NCBI GenBank assembly: GCA_011109175.1
Contig: RDEW01000048.1
Span: 23,445-87,444 of the forward strand
DNA: 64,000 nucleotides
Direction of reading: 5' to 3'
Source of the DNA: Dicyema japonicum
Taxonomy: Eukaryota; Dicyemida; Rhombozoa; Dicyemidae
In this document: piece after piece, positions 10,952-20,561 of the stretch
Layout of the letters: the number at the start of each line of letters is the position of its first letter
How positions within the stretch are numbered: position 1 is the first letter of the stretch
Position numbers and translations under genes: made by a program
Notes under the pieces: model-generated
What the model was told of the DNA's origin: nothing
Seen by the model: only the letters and a program-made list of their open reading frames with translations
Databases searched by the model: none

Positions 10952-11247
10952 CGGAAAAAAAGTCAAGTCCGTTAACGAAATTACGGACTTGACTTTTTTT
11001 CCGTTTTGCGCTAAATTTCGAAAATTTATAAGGGAAAAATTTTCAAAAATGGAAAAAAGTCAAGCGAAAAAAAGTCAAGTATTGAAAAAATTTTTAAAAA
11101 TTAAAAGATGCTAGTAGTATCACAAAAATGCGATATAAACTAAAAAAGACAACTTGACTTTTTTTCCGCTTGACCTTTTTTCCGCTTACGGACTTGACTT
11201 TTTTTTCCGCTTGACCTTTTTTCCACTTGACTTTTTTTCCTACAACC
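10952..11247 (-). repeat. Right terminal inverted repeat
   Basis: Mirror of 9653-9950. It ends CTTGACTTTTTTTCC plus a few bases and then the second GGTCTTCTGG target copy at 11248-11257. Confidence 0.85.
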
Positions 11248-11700
11248 GGTCTTCTGGCCCACTCACAATCGATTTCCATCCATCCAATGACAAGACCCAG
11301 GTGTATCAAGGACGTAGCTTCTCCCCTTGACTTTAAGCTCATCTTCACAACAGGGAGTTTTCTTCCATTCCTTACAATACGTTTCACCGACTCAGTGGTT
11401 GAAGCAATTTCTTTCATGTAAGCCATAAGTTCGGCTTCCTCAATCCATATTGGCACATTCTTTAGAACAATTTCCGAAAGCTTCTCTTTGAGTTCGATCA
11501 CCTTGTGGTTTCCCTTCCCGAAAGGAGAAAATAGATTAGTCTCTTCAACGAATGAGATTTTATCTGACTCTTCTTTATACTCCAATCGGAAAATCCCGGG
11601 GCATTTTCCAGTCACTCTGGCGTTTTTCAGTGATTTCAATCCACACAACATGGAGCTTTTTTAACGACAGGCATAACCGCAAACATCCTTGAATTGTCCT
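11248..11700 (-). mobile_element. Retrotransposon E, ORF1 N-terminal part
   Basis: Minus-strand frame at 11651-11248 encodes the ORF1 region before the zinc knuckles (NVPIWIEEAELMAYMKEI, then RNGRKLPVVKMSLKSRGEA, ending DCEWARRP). It joins in frame to RRPPIRCFNC at 9640 when the Mutator-like element is removed. The layout resembles gag-like ORF1 of I/Jockey-type LINEs, with an RRM-like or gag region followed by CCHC knuckles. The exact 5' limit is not visible. Confidence 0.7.
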
Positions 11701-11759
11701 TTAGGCATTCCACATCTTTTAGTAGGGATGTAATAATTTCCCGTGAATGTTGTCTGTTC

Positions 11760-12077
11760 ATCTTTTGGAATTTCCAATTGATTTTTCGATAAGACATCTT
11801 TAGACTCTACTACTTCCATCCATTCTAGCAACTTCTATTCAAGCTTAGGGGAACTACGGTTTGTATGCAGCTTTAAAAGACGGTTGATATTTATAGAATC
11901 TTTCAAAATAGTGTATTTCTTTAGTAAAAGATTATTTATCGTTTTTCTCGATATCGTCTTTCGAAACAAATTTGAGGATTTATCAGCTAATTTCTGGCAT
12001 GAAATTACATCATTTTTCTCTTTATAATTTACAATTTGAGTTTTTTTATTAAAAGTAAGGCGAGTTAATGTCCACAA
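11760..12077 (-). pseudogene. pogo/Tigger-type transposase N-terminal fragment
   Basis: The minus-strand translation has LTFNKKTQIVNYKEKNDV, QKLADK, SRKTINNLLLKKYTILKD and, after a stop, KLLEWMEVVES. This is the order of the two helix-turn-helix modules of CENP-B/pogo/Tigger transposases (L-T-x-x-x-K..I.., LA.K..ISK.T.., LLEW). It is interrupted by stops and has no catalytic domain, so it is a relic abutting the 5' side of retrotransposon E. Confidence 0.5.
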
Positions 12078-12114
12078 GAGGCATTGAAGTCTCCTAAATT
12101 AAAAAAAATAAACC

Positions 12115-12420
12115 ATTAATAATACTGCACTTTACGAAGAGCCATATTAGCTATAGTTCCTCCCAGACAGGACACATACTTTTTTAAGTAAAGAACAGTT
12201 ATTATAACTAATCGATAAGGGAGAATAAAGGAAAGCTCTTCACTTCTTTTTTCATTTGTTTGTGTATGAGTCCTTTTTTAGACGATCCGGTCCGCTGATG
12301 ACGACGCCACTCGTCAAGCCAAATTATCGTAGACGCGTGTAACCTTGAGCATCAATGTACAGCAGCGAGATTCGAACTAAGGGGTCTCAAATCATTCAAT
12401 AGGTTATAATTAGGGCAATA
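12115..12420 (-). repeat. tRNA-derived SINE family 1, copy 1
   Basis: On the minus strand it has a tRNA-like B box (TTAGTTCGAATCTCGCTG near 12384-12367), then the family body: ACGAGTGGCGTCGTCATCAG, CGGACCGGATCGTCTA, AAGTAAAGAACAGTTA seen on the plus strand, and the 3' block GGAACTATAGCTAATATGGCTC. It ends with an AT-rich TTATTAATGG tail. Comparable copies are at 13619, 20562, 28325, 39765, 60615, 60835 and 63010. Confidence 0.7.
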
Positions 12421-13480
12421 AATTAACTCATTAATAAAAAAATGACTCTTTCTTTAAAAATGGCATATTATGGCGAAAAATGGCCCTAGTTATAAAAACA
12501 CAAAAATCAATCAAAAATGATCCTCGACGTCGCATATCATCTCACGATTACAACAGAGATCAACTGGAGAAGCTACTGAGTCTCATGTGCATCGTGGCTA
12601 TTTAGTGTAGACAGACGTCCCTTATTGAGGAAACAAAGCGATTTTCCGCTTATTTCTCCAGTTGTCTCAACTATTTAATTAACTTTGAAAGTTTTTGAGA
12701 TGTCGACATTGAAAAGAATAGTCGTCAGTGATCGAAGAGGGCCGTGCAGTTAATAGATTAATAAATAAAAATAAAATATCTAAATAAAGAAAACAAATTA
12801 TCAAATATCATTTAAAGATTTTTTAACCATTTCTCGTAAGTCTCTCATGTATTTAACTTTTTGACATTTGCATAATTTATCAAAATCATACAAGTCAATG
12901 GAGTAAAGTTGATCTAAAAGTTTTTAAATATAAAAAAACCACTAACATTGAAAGAAATTATCAATGAATTCAACAAAATCAAAAACAAGAAAATATTTCG
13001 CACCATCAACAACCGATTCCACAATTTCGCGCAAATAATCAATTTATAGGTCTATTCCTTAATTTATCAATATTTAATTCTTAATTTATCAATATTTATT
13101 ACTAAAATTTATCATTATTTAGTTCTTAATTAATCAATATAGACATAAAACAAAACAAAGTCGGTAGAGGAATAAAAAAAGAGCAGATTGATTTTAGAAA
13201 AAGAAGTCTAAATGCAACAAATTCATTCCTAGCATTAAACGAGCATGCAATTTTCCTGCTATGTTTTGTTGGTGGAATTTGAACCAGAAGAGTACCTTGA
13301 GGTAGATCTTATTATCAATCAAGCGTTGAAGAGGATCACGCCTATGCAAAGCTGTAAAATGTAAACACCTAGGTGATAGGCGTAGTGTAGTCCACTTAAG
13401 TGAGTTGTTATTGCTTAGCATGAAGAAGTAACAAAATCTGAGGTGACAATTTTGTCCCTTGAGGAGTCACGACAAACCTC
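12421..13480. other. AT-rich intergenic stretch
   Basis: No conserved frame is recognised. There are simple near-repeats of AATTTATCAATATTTA near 13060-13140. The open frame on the minus strand at 13194-13421 shows no recognisable domain. Confidence 0.4.
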
Positions 13481-13484
13481 ATTT

Positions 13485-13575
13485 TATTTATTTAACCCCA
13501 AGATCACCAGGAAAGATAGGTCAAAACTAACTAATTAGGTGATCCCAGCCTCCAGCAACATCCGAACTCTCTTTA
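13485..13575 (-). mobile_element. LINE A/C-type 3'-end fragment
   Basis: The minus strand carries the family 3' terminus, TGGGATCACCTAATTAG then CTTTCCTGGTGATCTTGGGG and TTAAATAAATA, here as a short 5'-truncated copy. Confidence 0.65.
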
Positions 13576-13618
13576 TTAAAAAAACAAACCTCATATATAT
13601 CATATTTTTTTAAATTTT

Positions 13619-13830
13619 TAAAACCTTTTCACGAGAGCCATAATATTTATAGCTCCGCATAGGCAGGACACACACTTTATTTTAGAAAAGAACGGTTAAT
13701 TTTAACTAATCGTAGAACCAAGGAACGATCTTAACTTCCATTTTTTATTTTTCTTGTGTGTGAGTCCTTTCTAGACAATCCAGTTCCGCAGTGAATATCC
13801 ACTGATGACGGCGTCACTCGTCAAACCCTT
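13619..13830 (-). repeat. tRNA-derived SINE family 1, copy 2
   Basis: Same body as the copy at 20562: AGCTCCGCATAGGCAGGACA, AAAGAACGGTTAATTTTAAC, GATGACGGCGTCACTCGTCA on the plus strand, ending at the CTTTTCACGAGAGCC block. The tRNA-like head is missing. Confidence 0.7.
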
Positions 13831-13959
13831 TTTTATATATCATATACTAAGCATAAAGACAAAGATGTCAAAAAAGAATTTAAATATTTTTATTAATATT
13901 TAATTGATTTTTATACTCTTTATATGTATTGTAAACTATCCCGATCCTGTGGCTCTGAC

Positions 13960-14450
13960 GGTGTCTGTGCTATTCACCTCGAACACATAGGACCTCAGGC
14001 AAATATCATGTTATCGAGATTATATAACTATTCTATCAATTCCAATACAATACTAAATATATAGAAGAATTCACTGGTTGCACCAATTCTCAAGTCTGGA
14101 AAATCAAAAGACATTCTACCTTCTTATCGTTCTGTCTCCATAATTCGCGCCTTGTCAAAAGTTTGGAAAAGCTCGTATTTATGTTAATCTCACCTGTTCT
14201 ACAATTTCCTGATTTTCAACATAGCTTAAGAGCAGACAGTTCTACAAAGACGTATTTGGGGTCTGTCTCCCAGTTCATCATAGACGGTTTTAACATGAAG
14301 GCATACTTACGGACGGCTCTGATGTCTATAGATATACAGAAAGCCTTCGACTCTTTTTCGAGTACACTCCTAATAAAAACATCTTTAATTCAAATTTATA
14401 TCCGAACATCATGCTATGGCTGGAAAATTTACTGAACCGTATAACCTAAA
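13960..14450 (+). pseudogene. LINE A-family RT fragment
   Basis: The plus strand encodes, over frame breaks, YNYSINSNTI, a SLVAPILKSGKSKD motif, SYRSVSIIRALSKV and ALMSIDIQKAFDSFSSTLL. These align with element A at 2870-3200. No endonuclease, YADD or 3' end remain. Confidence 0.7.
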
Positions 14451-14599
14451 TACCGAACATTGAACTCAGAATAATGAAAAACAGATTCGTTGGCGTTAGT
14501 GAAGTAATTATCAATTGACAAACTTTACCCAGAATACTAAACTGCTGAAAAAAAACAAGGATATATTTTTAATAGGAAAAAATATCGATTAACGAACCA

Positions 14600-15512
14600 T
14601 TATAAATGAAGCGAAACATTATAAATGAAAAAATCAGCAATGGCCATGCTATAAGGATCCATGTCATGGAGAGAAATTAGATCTCTATCAACATTAGAAC
14701 GCTCCTAAATTTCAAAAATTGAGTCAAACTGGAAAATCATAAAGTTCCAGGCGTAATATAAACCAGAGAGGAAAATCCTTTAAAATAGTAGAATTATAAT
14801 GAAGAGGAAAAAATTTTGAAGGTTGGGATTCCATAGATACATTTAGATAATCGAGACATCTCCCAATTTCAACATCCTCAAACATAGTATTCACAGAACA
14901 CGAAGGAAACTAAAAACAGCAAAATGAATACTTTATATTTTAAAGCCGAAGCAACTTTATTAACTGCTGTTCTGCTAAGAACATAAGCAGCCCCTCCACT
15001 GAAATATCCATTTGGTAAGTGTACATAAAATTTATGTCCGAAACTGATCAAATTAATTGGATCGTAGAACTTCAGAAAATATCTTAGATTCTCCATAATA
15101 ATGTATGTGTCATCATCGGCCTTCACAACCCAGTCAAATTGGCCGGAAAAATGTTCTTCAATGTATTTCAATGCGGCAAATGTCTTAGATGGTAGATGAT
15201 AGTAGTCATCTTCGACATTCAATGAAACCACATTCTCTGCCTTTAGGCCTGGTCTTCCAACAAAAAATAAAAGTTTGTCGCATCTCTTTCCCCATGTTTT
15301 TGAAACAGATACTCCGCGTGTTTCATAGTAGGGCAAACAAGTCAAAACCATGCAAAAAATAGTCTGGTTACGTTCGTATAATTCTACTTGGTAATTCTTT
15401 GTATTATTTAACAAATAGAAGATAACAAAAAATATGATTAATATCACTAGAATATTAACAAACCTATATGATCAACAAAAATTTACTTTTTACAACGTAT
15501 ACGTGATAACAT
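14600..15512 (-). CDS. C1GALT1: Core 1 beta-1,3-galactosyltransferase (C1GALT1/T-synthase)
   Basis: Type II Golgi enzyme that adds galactose from UDP-Gal to GalNAc-Ser/Thr, making core 1 O-glycans. Four exons: 15512-15487, 15463-14932, 14909-14730 and 14704-14600. The introns are 23, 22 and 25 nt and the spliced length is 843 nt (280 residues), exactly in frame. A short cytosolic tail precedes a membrane segment at about residues 10-27. RGVSVSKTWGKRCDKLLFF and the metal-binding DDD at 125-127 in WVVKADDDTYIIMENLRYF follow. GHKFYVHLPNGYFSGGAAYVLS and EDVEIGRCL (197-205), a catalytic-domain signature, come next, and the C-terminus is SLHDMDPYSMAIADFFIY. The length is somewhat shorter than the vertebrate enzyme (about 360), mainly in the stem. 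ATG 15512 is the first Met before the membrane anchor. Closely related C1GALT paralogues cannot be separated here. Confidence 0.9.
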
Positions 15513-16189
15513 TGACATTATTTACCGGATAATTTAAAATTGATAATAAATTGGTTCTCCATTTTAAAATTTACTTGTTTTATTTTACCAAGAAATTTAT
15601 ATAAAATAAATTATTAATTAAAAATTACGTTTATAAGTTATTTATTGGAATTTGCTTAAAATTTGATTATTTATTTTCTAAAATTTTGTAAATGATGCGG
15701 AACATTTGTATTTGTAAAAAGCACGTCTCTTTTGATATCCGGTTTATAAAATGCGTTTATATAACAAATCCTACCTTGTAACTAAGGAACTTCGAAAATA
15801 GATTTTGTGTGACTTGTCGGATATCACAGAAATCAGCTGAGGAAAATCATATACTGACCAAAGATTATGAAGAACGAGACTTCCTACAAGTTATGAAAAT
15901 GCTATAGCGAGAAAGCAATAAAATCTTAGTCTAATTTATGACATATTCTATGTATGGATGAAGTGACACTTGCAATCTTATCTTGAATAACTTTTTCAAC
16001 CAAAATGTAATTGGAGGCCTTTGTGGGCAAATTTAGCTGTCTCGTTCATGCCTCGATCTAATTGAAAAATGAAAACAGGGGACCTTGATGAATTAATTAA
16101 GCGTGAAAACAGGGATGACCTTGAATTAATGACGAAAGCTTTGTATATTCTAGTGAGAGTAAAGTAAAATGCGTCCAGCTCTTCGATAA
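15513..16189. other. Intergenic region, nothing recognised
   Basis: AT-rich. It should include the promoter of the C1GALT1 gene. No motif that I can defend. Confidence 0.4.
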
Positions 16190-16560
16190 TTGTTAAGACT
16201 CGCGCTCCAGTTGGGGCATAACATTTATAATGGAAATGACTGAGTTGATTTTATTTCCGCATTTGATTTGCAGCACTGCGACACGGTCAGATTCTGCCCA
16301 CATTCTTGTAACGCAGTGAATCAGGTCCTGATGGACTGCAAATCCGATACCATAATGTTGGCAGGCCGATAAGAGGGTAAAAAGGTGGCATTTATTAAAC
16401 AGTTCTGTACATTGTACGGTCGTTTTTTTCTCTTGTAGATAGCAGACAGAGATGTTGTATTTTTTAGATAGCATGAAAGTTGGTGTTTCTTGTAATTTGT
16501 TTATTTCCTCTGCAATTAAAAGTTCCCAAAGTGAACGGAGAAGTCGGTAAAGAATACAAA
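16190..16560 (-). pseudogene. Retroelement endonuclease fragment
   Basis: The minus-strand frame 16474-16193 reads TVQCTELFNKCHLFTLLSACQ, then HYGIGFAVHQDLIHCVTRMW and DRVAVLQIKCGNK. This is the core of an endonuclease/exonuclease/phosphatase domain as in RTE-like LINEs (often misnamed craniofacial development protein 2-like). It ends without the C-terminal SDH motif, so it is a relic. Confidence 0.6.
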
Positions 16561-17276
16561 TAAGACATAGTGCAATAGAGATGTCGTCACCACCTCAACC
16601 AGATAGAAAGTAATGAGAACAAAATAAGCGAAATCCTGAGTACTCATATGTTTATGGGAATGCTAGGAGTGCATTTAACTAACTTAACTAACAATTAAAA
16701 TTTAGGTTTCTACTTCAAAAGCCTTGTTATCAGCAAATTTTTAAATGTTTACCGCTGAACAATGATGAGAGTAAAGCTTCTCTACCAGGGAAAGATAGCA
16801 TCAGCTGGTGGATAGCTAGTGAAGATCCTCGTAAAAGAAGATGGATATGTTAGTTTAGTGACGACTAGAAGACGGATTACCATTTCTCTTCTCCTGGTCT
16901 ACCTTCGAGTTCTGCATAGAACCAAAGACACCTGTCAGATATCTGGGAGCGTCCGCTCTTGGCTGTGACGTTCTTGTTAGCCACCAGTTTCTTTAACTAG
17001 AAGGGACCGAAGGTAAATAAATAAAAGTCATTTAGCTAGAAGGCCAGGATTGTGTGAAAAGTCTTTAGCTAACTGGATCCTTTTCTTGCTATTTGGTGTT
17101 GGCTTTGAACCTCTATTTAGGGGCAGAAGTATGTTGTATTTGCTAATAACATAATATGATACCCTTCATAACTTTAGTAATAATTCCTCCTCAACATCCG
17201 AGGAGGTTTGTTAGATATGACGTCATAACCAGCCAAGTTAGGCGAGGACCTTCTTTATTGGAGTCTCTCTTGAAAA
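16561..17276. other. Intergenic repeat debris
   Basis: No gene recognised. 16820-17010 holds a stretch whose end (GTTAGCCACCAGTTTCTTTA) resembles 20480-20515, suggesting another dispersed repeat. Confidence 0.35.
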
Positions 17277-17510
17277 CTAATTGTAATACCAATGAATAAA
17301 CTTTCTTTGAAGGCAATAGAAAAACGAGAAGTATTTGGGTGGTCCAGGATTCCTTTCGATACTACCAATAAAGAAGAGAATCTTCACCAAAATTAGACTC
17401 TGACTTTGAGAAGTGTTTCCTGAGAGAAAAGAATCTTTTTGAAATTTATTGAGTATAGTCCTCTTAGATGTCAGCAAACACAATGCGTGCGCAAACATAG
17501 TTAGTTAGCC
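17277..17510 (-). pseudogene. LINE 5'-end fragment with degenerate 2A-type motif
   Basis: Minus-strand frame of 73 codons with ILVKILFFIGSIERNPGPPK. The GSIERNPGP core (about 17366-17340) matches the 2A consensus except that the first Asp is Ser. As in LINE A, a run of hydrophobic residues precedes it and a Pro follows. Nothing recognisable as endonuclease follows before a stop. It probably represents the leader of a second LINE subfamily. Confidence 0.5.
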
Positions 17511-18210
17511 GATCCGATTTCACTAACATTTAAGGAGTCAACTACCCTCAAACGTCCAGTTTAAAGTGTTGGGCGCTCGCAAAAATCTTTTAGAGTCATT
17601 TATTGTCCTTTGATTTTTTATATTTTTATAATCACTTACAGATCTTCATTGCATTCAAAAAAATGTTATGCTTCCTCATATTACGAAGAAATCAAAGAAA
17701 GAATAAGTCTCCCGATTATGACAAAAAATATAATCTTAATAACGCGTTCGTGGTATGATATACATTTCTAAGTACTACGATATCATGTAGGTGGATAGTT
17801 GCTTTTTCTATGGATCAACTAATTTTGTAAACATTGAACTTTGTGAAAATATAATCAAAAATCGAACATTAGCGACAATCGGCAACATCATTCTCCCATG
17901 GCAATAATTGATCGACCTTCGAGTTGGCACTATTCTGAAAAATTCAGTTAAAGTCTACTGGATGTTGGAGATCAAAGACTGTGCCAATTTTAAGAGATGA
18001 ACTCTTTAAACTATTTATTTCCAAGAATAGAGGAAATTATCTCAAAGCACTTCATGCCTAAATTTGGGGAAAATTTCTAAATTTGGAAAAAAGCTATAAC
18101 CAAATCAATAATGAATAACCAGTTACTCTTGGAGTGACAATAGATTCCATGAGTACAATAAAATTCAAATATGACTAATTGTTAGAAATACATGAACAAA
18201 AGAAAAATGT
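17511..18210. other. Intergenic region, nothing recognised
   Basis: AT-rich sequence downstream of the ZSWIM-like gene. No domain or repeat that I could support. Confidence 0.35.
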
Positions 18211-18858
18211 TTATTTACTATCAATGTCATCCGATGGTTGACTATAATAGATAAATGATGACGCATAGTCTGGTTCAGTTAAAGCCTGTTTCTTCTTCCA
18301 TGCACGAATATTGGACAAATTAGTTATGCTTTTACCATAAACATTGTTTACATAATTTGTTATATATTTAGTATCGGCATTCATATCCATTAACATACTA
18401 ACATGATTCTTCTCGGGAGAAGTGAGATGGCGCTGGTTAGGAAGCGTGTTGTATAACGCATGTGAAGTCGAATGGTTATGGTCCACACACATTCCATGTA
18501 CTAATAGCATTCCTTCTGAAGCCACCAGACGAATGAAAGATTTGCATCCTTGACGGTAGGAACATCTCGCTTTGATCCCATTTCCTTTAGAAACAAACTT
18601 CTTCCCTCCAAATATGCACGAATATCGAACAGTTTTGAACCGAAGAAGTGGATCAGTATGTTTTACAGAGTCCCTAACAAAATATTGAACATGATTAGTC
18701 CGCTCATATTGTCTCAACTTAGCAATCCACTCATCATAGTTAATAAATGTCTGCCCAACCTTAATAATAGATTCCCTTTGAATAGTAACAGAGTACTCTC
18801 CATTAATTTTCTAAATTGCCACAAGACAGCATACCTCTGCTATTATACGAATAGACAT
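18211..18858 (-). CDS. ZSWIM3-like protein with Mutator-derived DNA-binding domain
   Basis: Two exons, 18858-18835 and 18810-18211, separated by a 24-nt intron; 207 residues. It has IIKVGQTFINYDEWIAKLRQY, RFKTVRYSCIFGGKKFVSKG, ARCSYRQGCKSFIRLVAS and the metal-binding end MCVDHNHSTS. The C..C..HNH order fits the FAR1/WRKY-GCM1-like zinc finger found at the N-terminus of ZSWIM1/3-type proteins and Mutator-type transposases. A helical tail follows (LMDMNADTKYITNYVNNVYG). There is no transposase core and no SWIM finger, so it is either a domesticated DNA-binding protein or a truncated transposase. The start lies 52 bp from the divergent SAR1 start, consistent with a shared promoter and a functioning host gene. 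The name is by resemblance only. Confidence 0.65.
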
Positions 18859-18910
18859 TTAATTTAAAAATAAATAAAAAAATTAATTTAAAAATAAAAC
18901 CAGATCATTA
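18859..18910. promoter_or_regulatory. Probable bidirectional promoter
   Basis: Only 52 bp separate the ATG of the ZSWIM-like gene (minus) from the ATG of SAR1 (plus). The stretch is almost pure A/T on its left side. Shared regulation is inferred from spacing only. Confidence 0.45.
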
Positions 18911-19584
18911 ATGTGGTTGTGGGACTATTTTACAGACCTCATAAAATCACTGGGTTAGCATAATGTAATCAATACAGGTCTGATGAACAAATCAGGAGTT
19001 GTTCTCCTGCTTGGAATTGATGACGCAGGAAAAACAACACTTTTACAGCTACTAAAGACAGGTAGCGTGCATACTCACAATCCAACATTGCATCCAAGTA
19101 AAGGAAATAAATATTTTGTAGATTTGGAGGAATTTACCGTCGGGAAATTAAATATTCAGGCTTATGACCTTGGAGGACACGAACAGGGTAGTAGTAAGCG
19201 TGAATATAGCTCGTCGAATTTGGAAGGACTACTTAGTAACGGCAGATGCAATAGTATTCATAATAGATGCTGCTGACAAGAGTCGTGTAGCTGAATCATA
19301 CGAGTGTCTTCATTCAGTTCTGAACGCAGAGGGGGTTGCCCATATTCCCATAGCCGTTTTGGGAAATAAGGTAGATAAACCAGGGGCATTTGGTCCTGAT
19401 GAGTTCCTTCACGCATTTTCCTTATACGGATTGACAACTGGAAAAGTAATATTAATAAACTATGCAGAACCCCGCTCCCCCGATTAATCGACTTCCCAAA
19501 CGACCTCTTGAGGTGTTTATGTGCAGCATTAAGAGAAGACACGGATTTACTGAGGCATTCGAATGGATTTCTAATTATATTTAA
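18911..19584 (+). CDS. SAR1: Small GTPase SAR1 (COPII coat initiator)
   Basis: GTPase that inserts an N-terminal amphipathic helix into the ER membrane and recruits Sec23/24 to form COPII vesicles. Four exons: 18911-18953, 18978-19187, 19210-19445 and 19468-19584. The introns are 24, 22 and 22 nt; 606 coding nt, 201 residues, the normal size for the family. The N-terminus MWLWDYFTDLIKSLGL is the aromatic amphipathic helix. The P-loop GIDDAGKT is at 27-34, PTLHP is switch I, and DLGGHEQARRIWKDY is at about 78-92 with the catalytic His at 82. NKVD is at 137-140. The C-terminus RPLEVFMCSIKRRHGFTEAF matches SAR1 rather than ARF/ARL. It is head to head with the ZSWIM-like gene and tail to tail with the Rho gene. 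Confidence 0.95.
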
Positions 19585-19598
19585 GACTTCTTTATTAA

Positions 19599-20250
19599 TC
19601 ATAAAATAAGACAGTTTTTGTTATTGTTAATTTTAATATTTTTTTGTTTTTGGAATGCTTCTACCATTTTATTGAAAATCAATTTTACATTAATCTAAAA
19701 TGAGAGCAATTATTACATCCTCTTTGGCAGAGACCTCCACATAAATCATGTTGTGTTTTTTGGCCAGTGCGCGAGCTTTTTCTTCTGTTATAACACTTTG
19801 TTTTCTCGCTTCTAGTTTTTTCACTGTTTTTTCATTGTCTCTCAAGTCTATTTGGGTTCCTATTAAAAATCTCGTCTTGGCTGTACAGTTGTTGTTTATT
19901 TCAGGAATCCACTACAATTAATGACCTGTCTACCATGCTCAAAATGTTGTCGAAGCTATCTGGTCTTACAACTGAAAAGCAGATCATTATTACATCTGTA
20001 TGAGGGTACGAAAGCTGTCTCAGAGTCATCATCTCACTCTGTCCTGCCGTATCGAATAAGGCTATACTGTAAAGCTCTTCACCTGCTTTTTGTTTCAATA
20101 TAACGCTATCAAAAACCTTATAATATAAAAAATTGAACATACCGTTGGAATATATAAATCACTGAATTTGTCATTCGCTGCTCGCATAAGTAAACTGGTC
20201 TTGCCAACTGCACCATCGCCAACTACAACACACTTTATGCAATTATCCAT
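19599..20250 (-). CDS. Rho-family small GTPase
   Basis: Four exons: 20250-20143, 20116-19934, 19911-19717 and 19694-19599. The introns are 26, 22 and 22 nt; 582 nt, 193 residues, matching the usual 190-195. The P-loop GDGAVGKT is at 11-18, the effector region YIPTVFDS at 33-40, DTAGQ at 58-62 with the catalytic Gln, and GTQIDLRD at 115-122. A Rho insert helix ([14 protein letters not shown]) is present. The C-terminus is polybasic/polar and ends in the CaaX box CLIL, predicting geranylgeranylation. [22 protein letters not shown] is typical of Rac/Cdc42/Rho, but I cannot assign a subfamily. An apparent earlier stop disappears when the last 22-nt intron is removed. The stop codon lies 14 bp from that of SAR1, so the 3' ends of the two transcripts must overlap. 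Confidence 0.92.
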
Positions 20251-20561
20251 TAATCTAATTCCAATTCCGTGTTTGCAGCTATTTATTTGGGTTCGATTAA
20301 AAATTTATCAAATATATAATAATTTGTTAATTTAATAAAACTAATGATTATTGATAGACTTCAACATATATCGAAAATTAATATATGATTGAATTTCCTA
20401 ATTCTTTGTTATACGCTTATTTATGATTTAAACCTAGCAAGATACATCTAACTAATCTCTGTGAGCTTCCATTTTTGGTGGTTGCTTTTCTTTTAGCCAC
20501 TGGTTTCCTTCAGTTGAAGTAAATTATGTCTTAAACCATTTAAATAATTACTTATAATAAA
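20251..20561. other. Upstream region of the Rho gene
   Basis: AT-rich, and presumably contains its promoter. 20480-20515 resembles part of 16950-17000 and may be a short dispersed repeat. Confidence 0.35.

Larger units (their letters stand above)
9653..11247. mobile_element. Mutator-like element with about 300-bp inverted repeats
   Basis: About 1.6 kb insertion in the ORF1 of retrotransposon E. The left terminal inverted repeat (about 9653-9950) and the right one (about 10952-11247) are near-perfect reverse complements. Each is packed with short copies of a GGAAAAAAAGTCAAG-type motif in both orientations, so each end can also fold on itself. The 10-bp target duplication and long TIRs fit Mutator-like elements (8-11 bp). 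The interior contains a degenerate FLYWCH-type zinc-finger frame (about 10354-10580), a fragment of an F-family retroelement (10063-10195, reverse) and a tandem pair of about 30-bp units (10210-10280). No DDE transposase core is visible, so it looks non-autonomous. Class assignment is by TIR length, duplication size and the FLYWCH domain, not by transposase. Confidence 0.72.

Noticed and set aside
16193-16474. Host gene encoding a DNA repair endonuclease
   Set aside because: Only a truncated endonuclease core of the retroelement type is present, with no flanking conserved exons.
18550-18867. Plus-strand 105-codon frame
   Set aside because: Antisense to the ZSWIM-like gene; no domain.
19164-19487. 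Independent 107-codon gene overlapping SAR1
   Set aside because: It is SAR1 exon 3 read through the flanking introns. Splicing two 22-nt introns gives the continuous GTPase.
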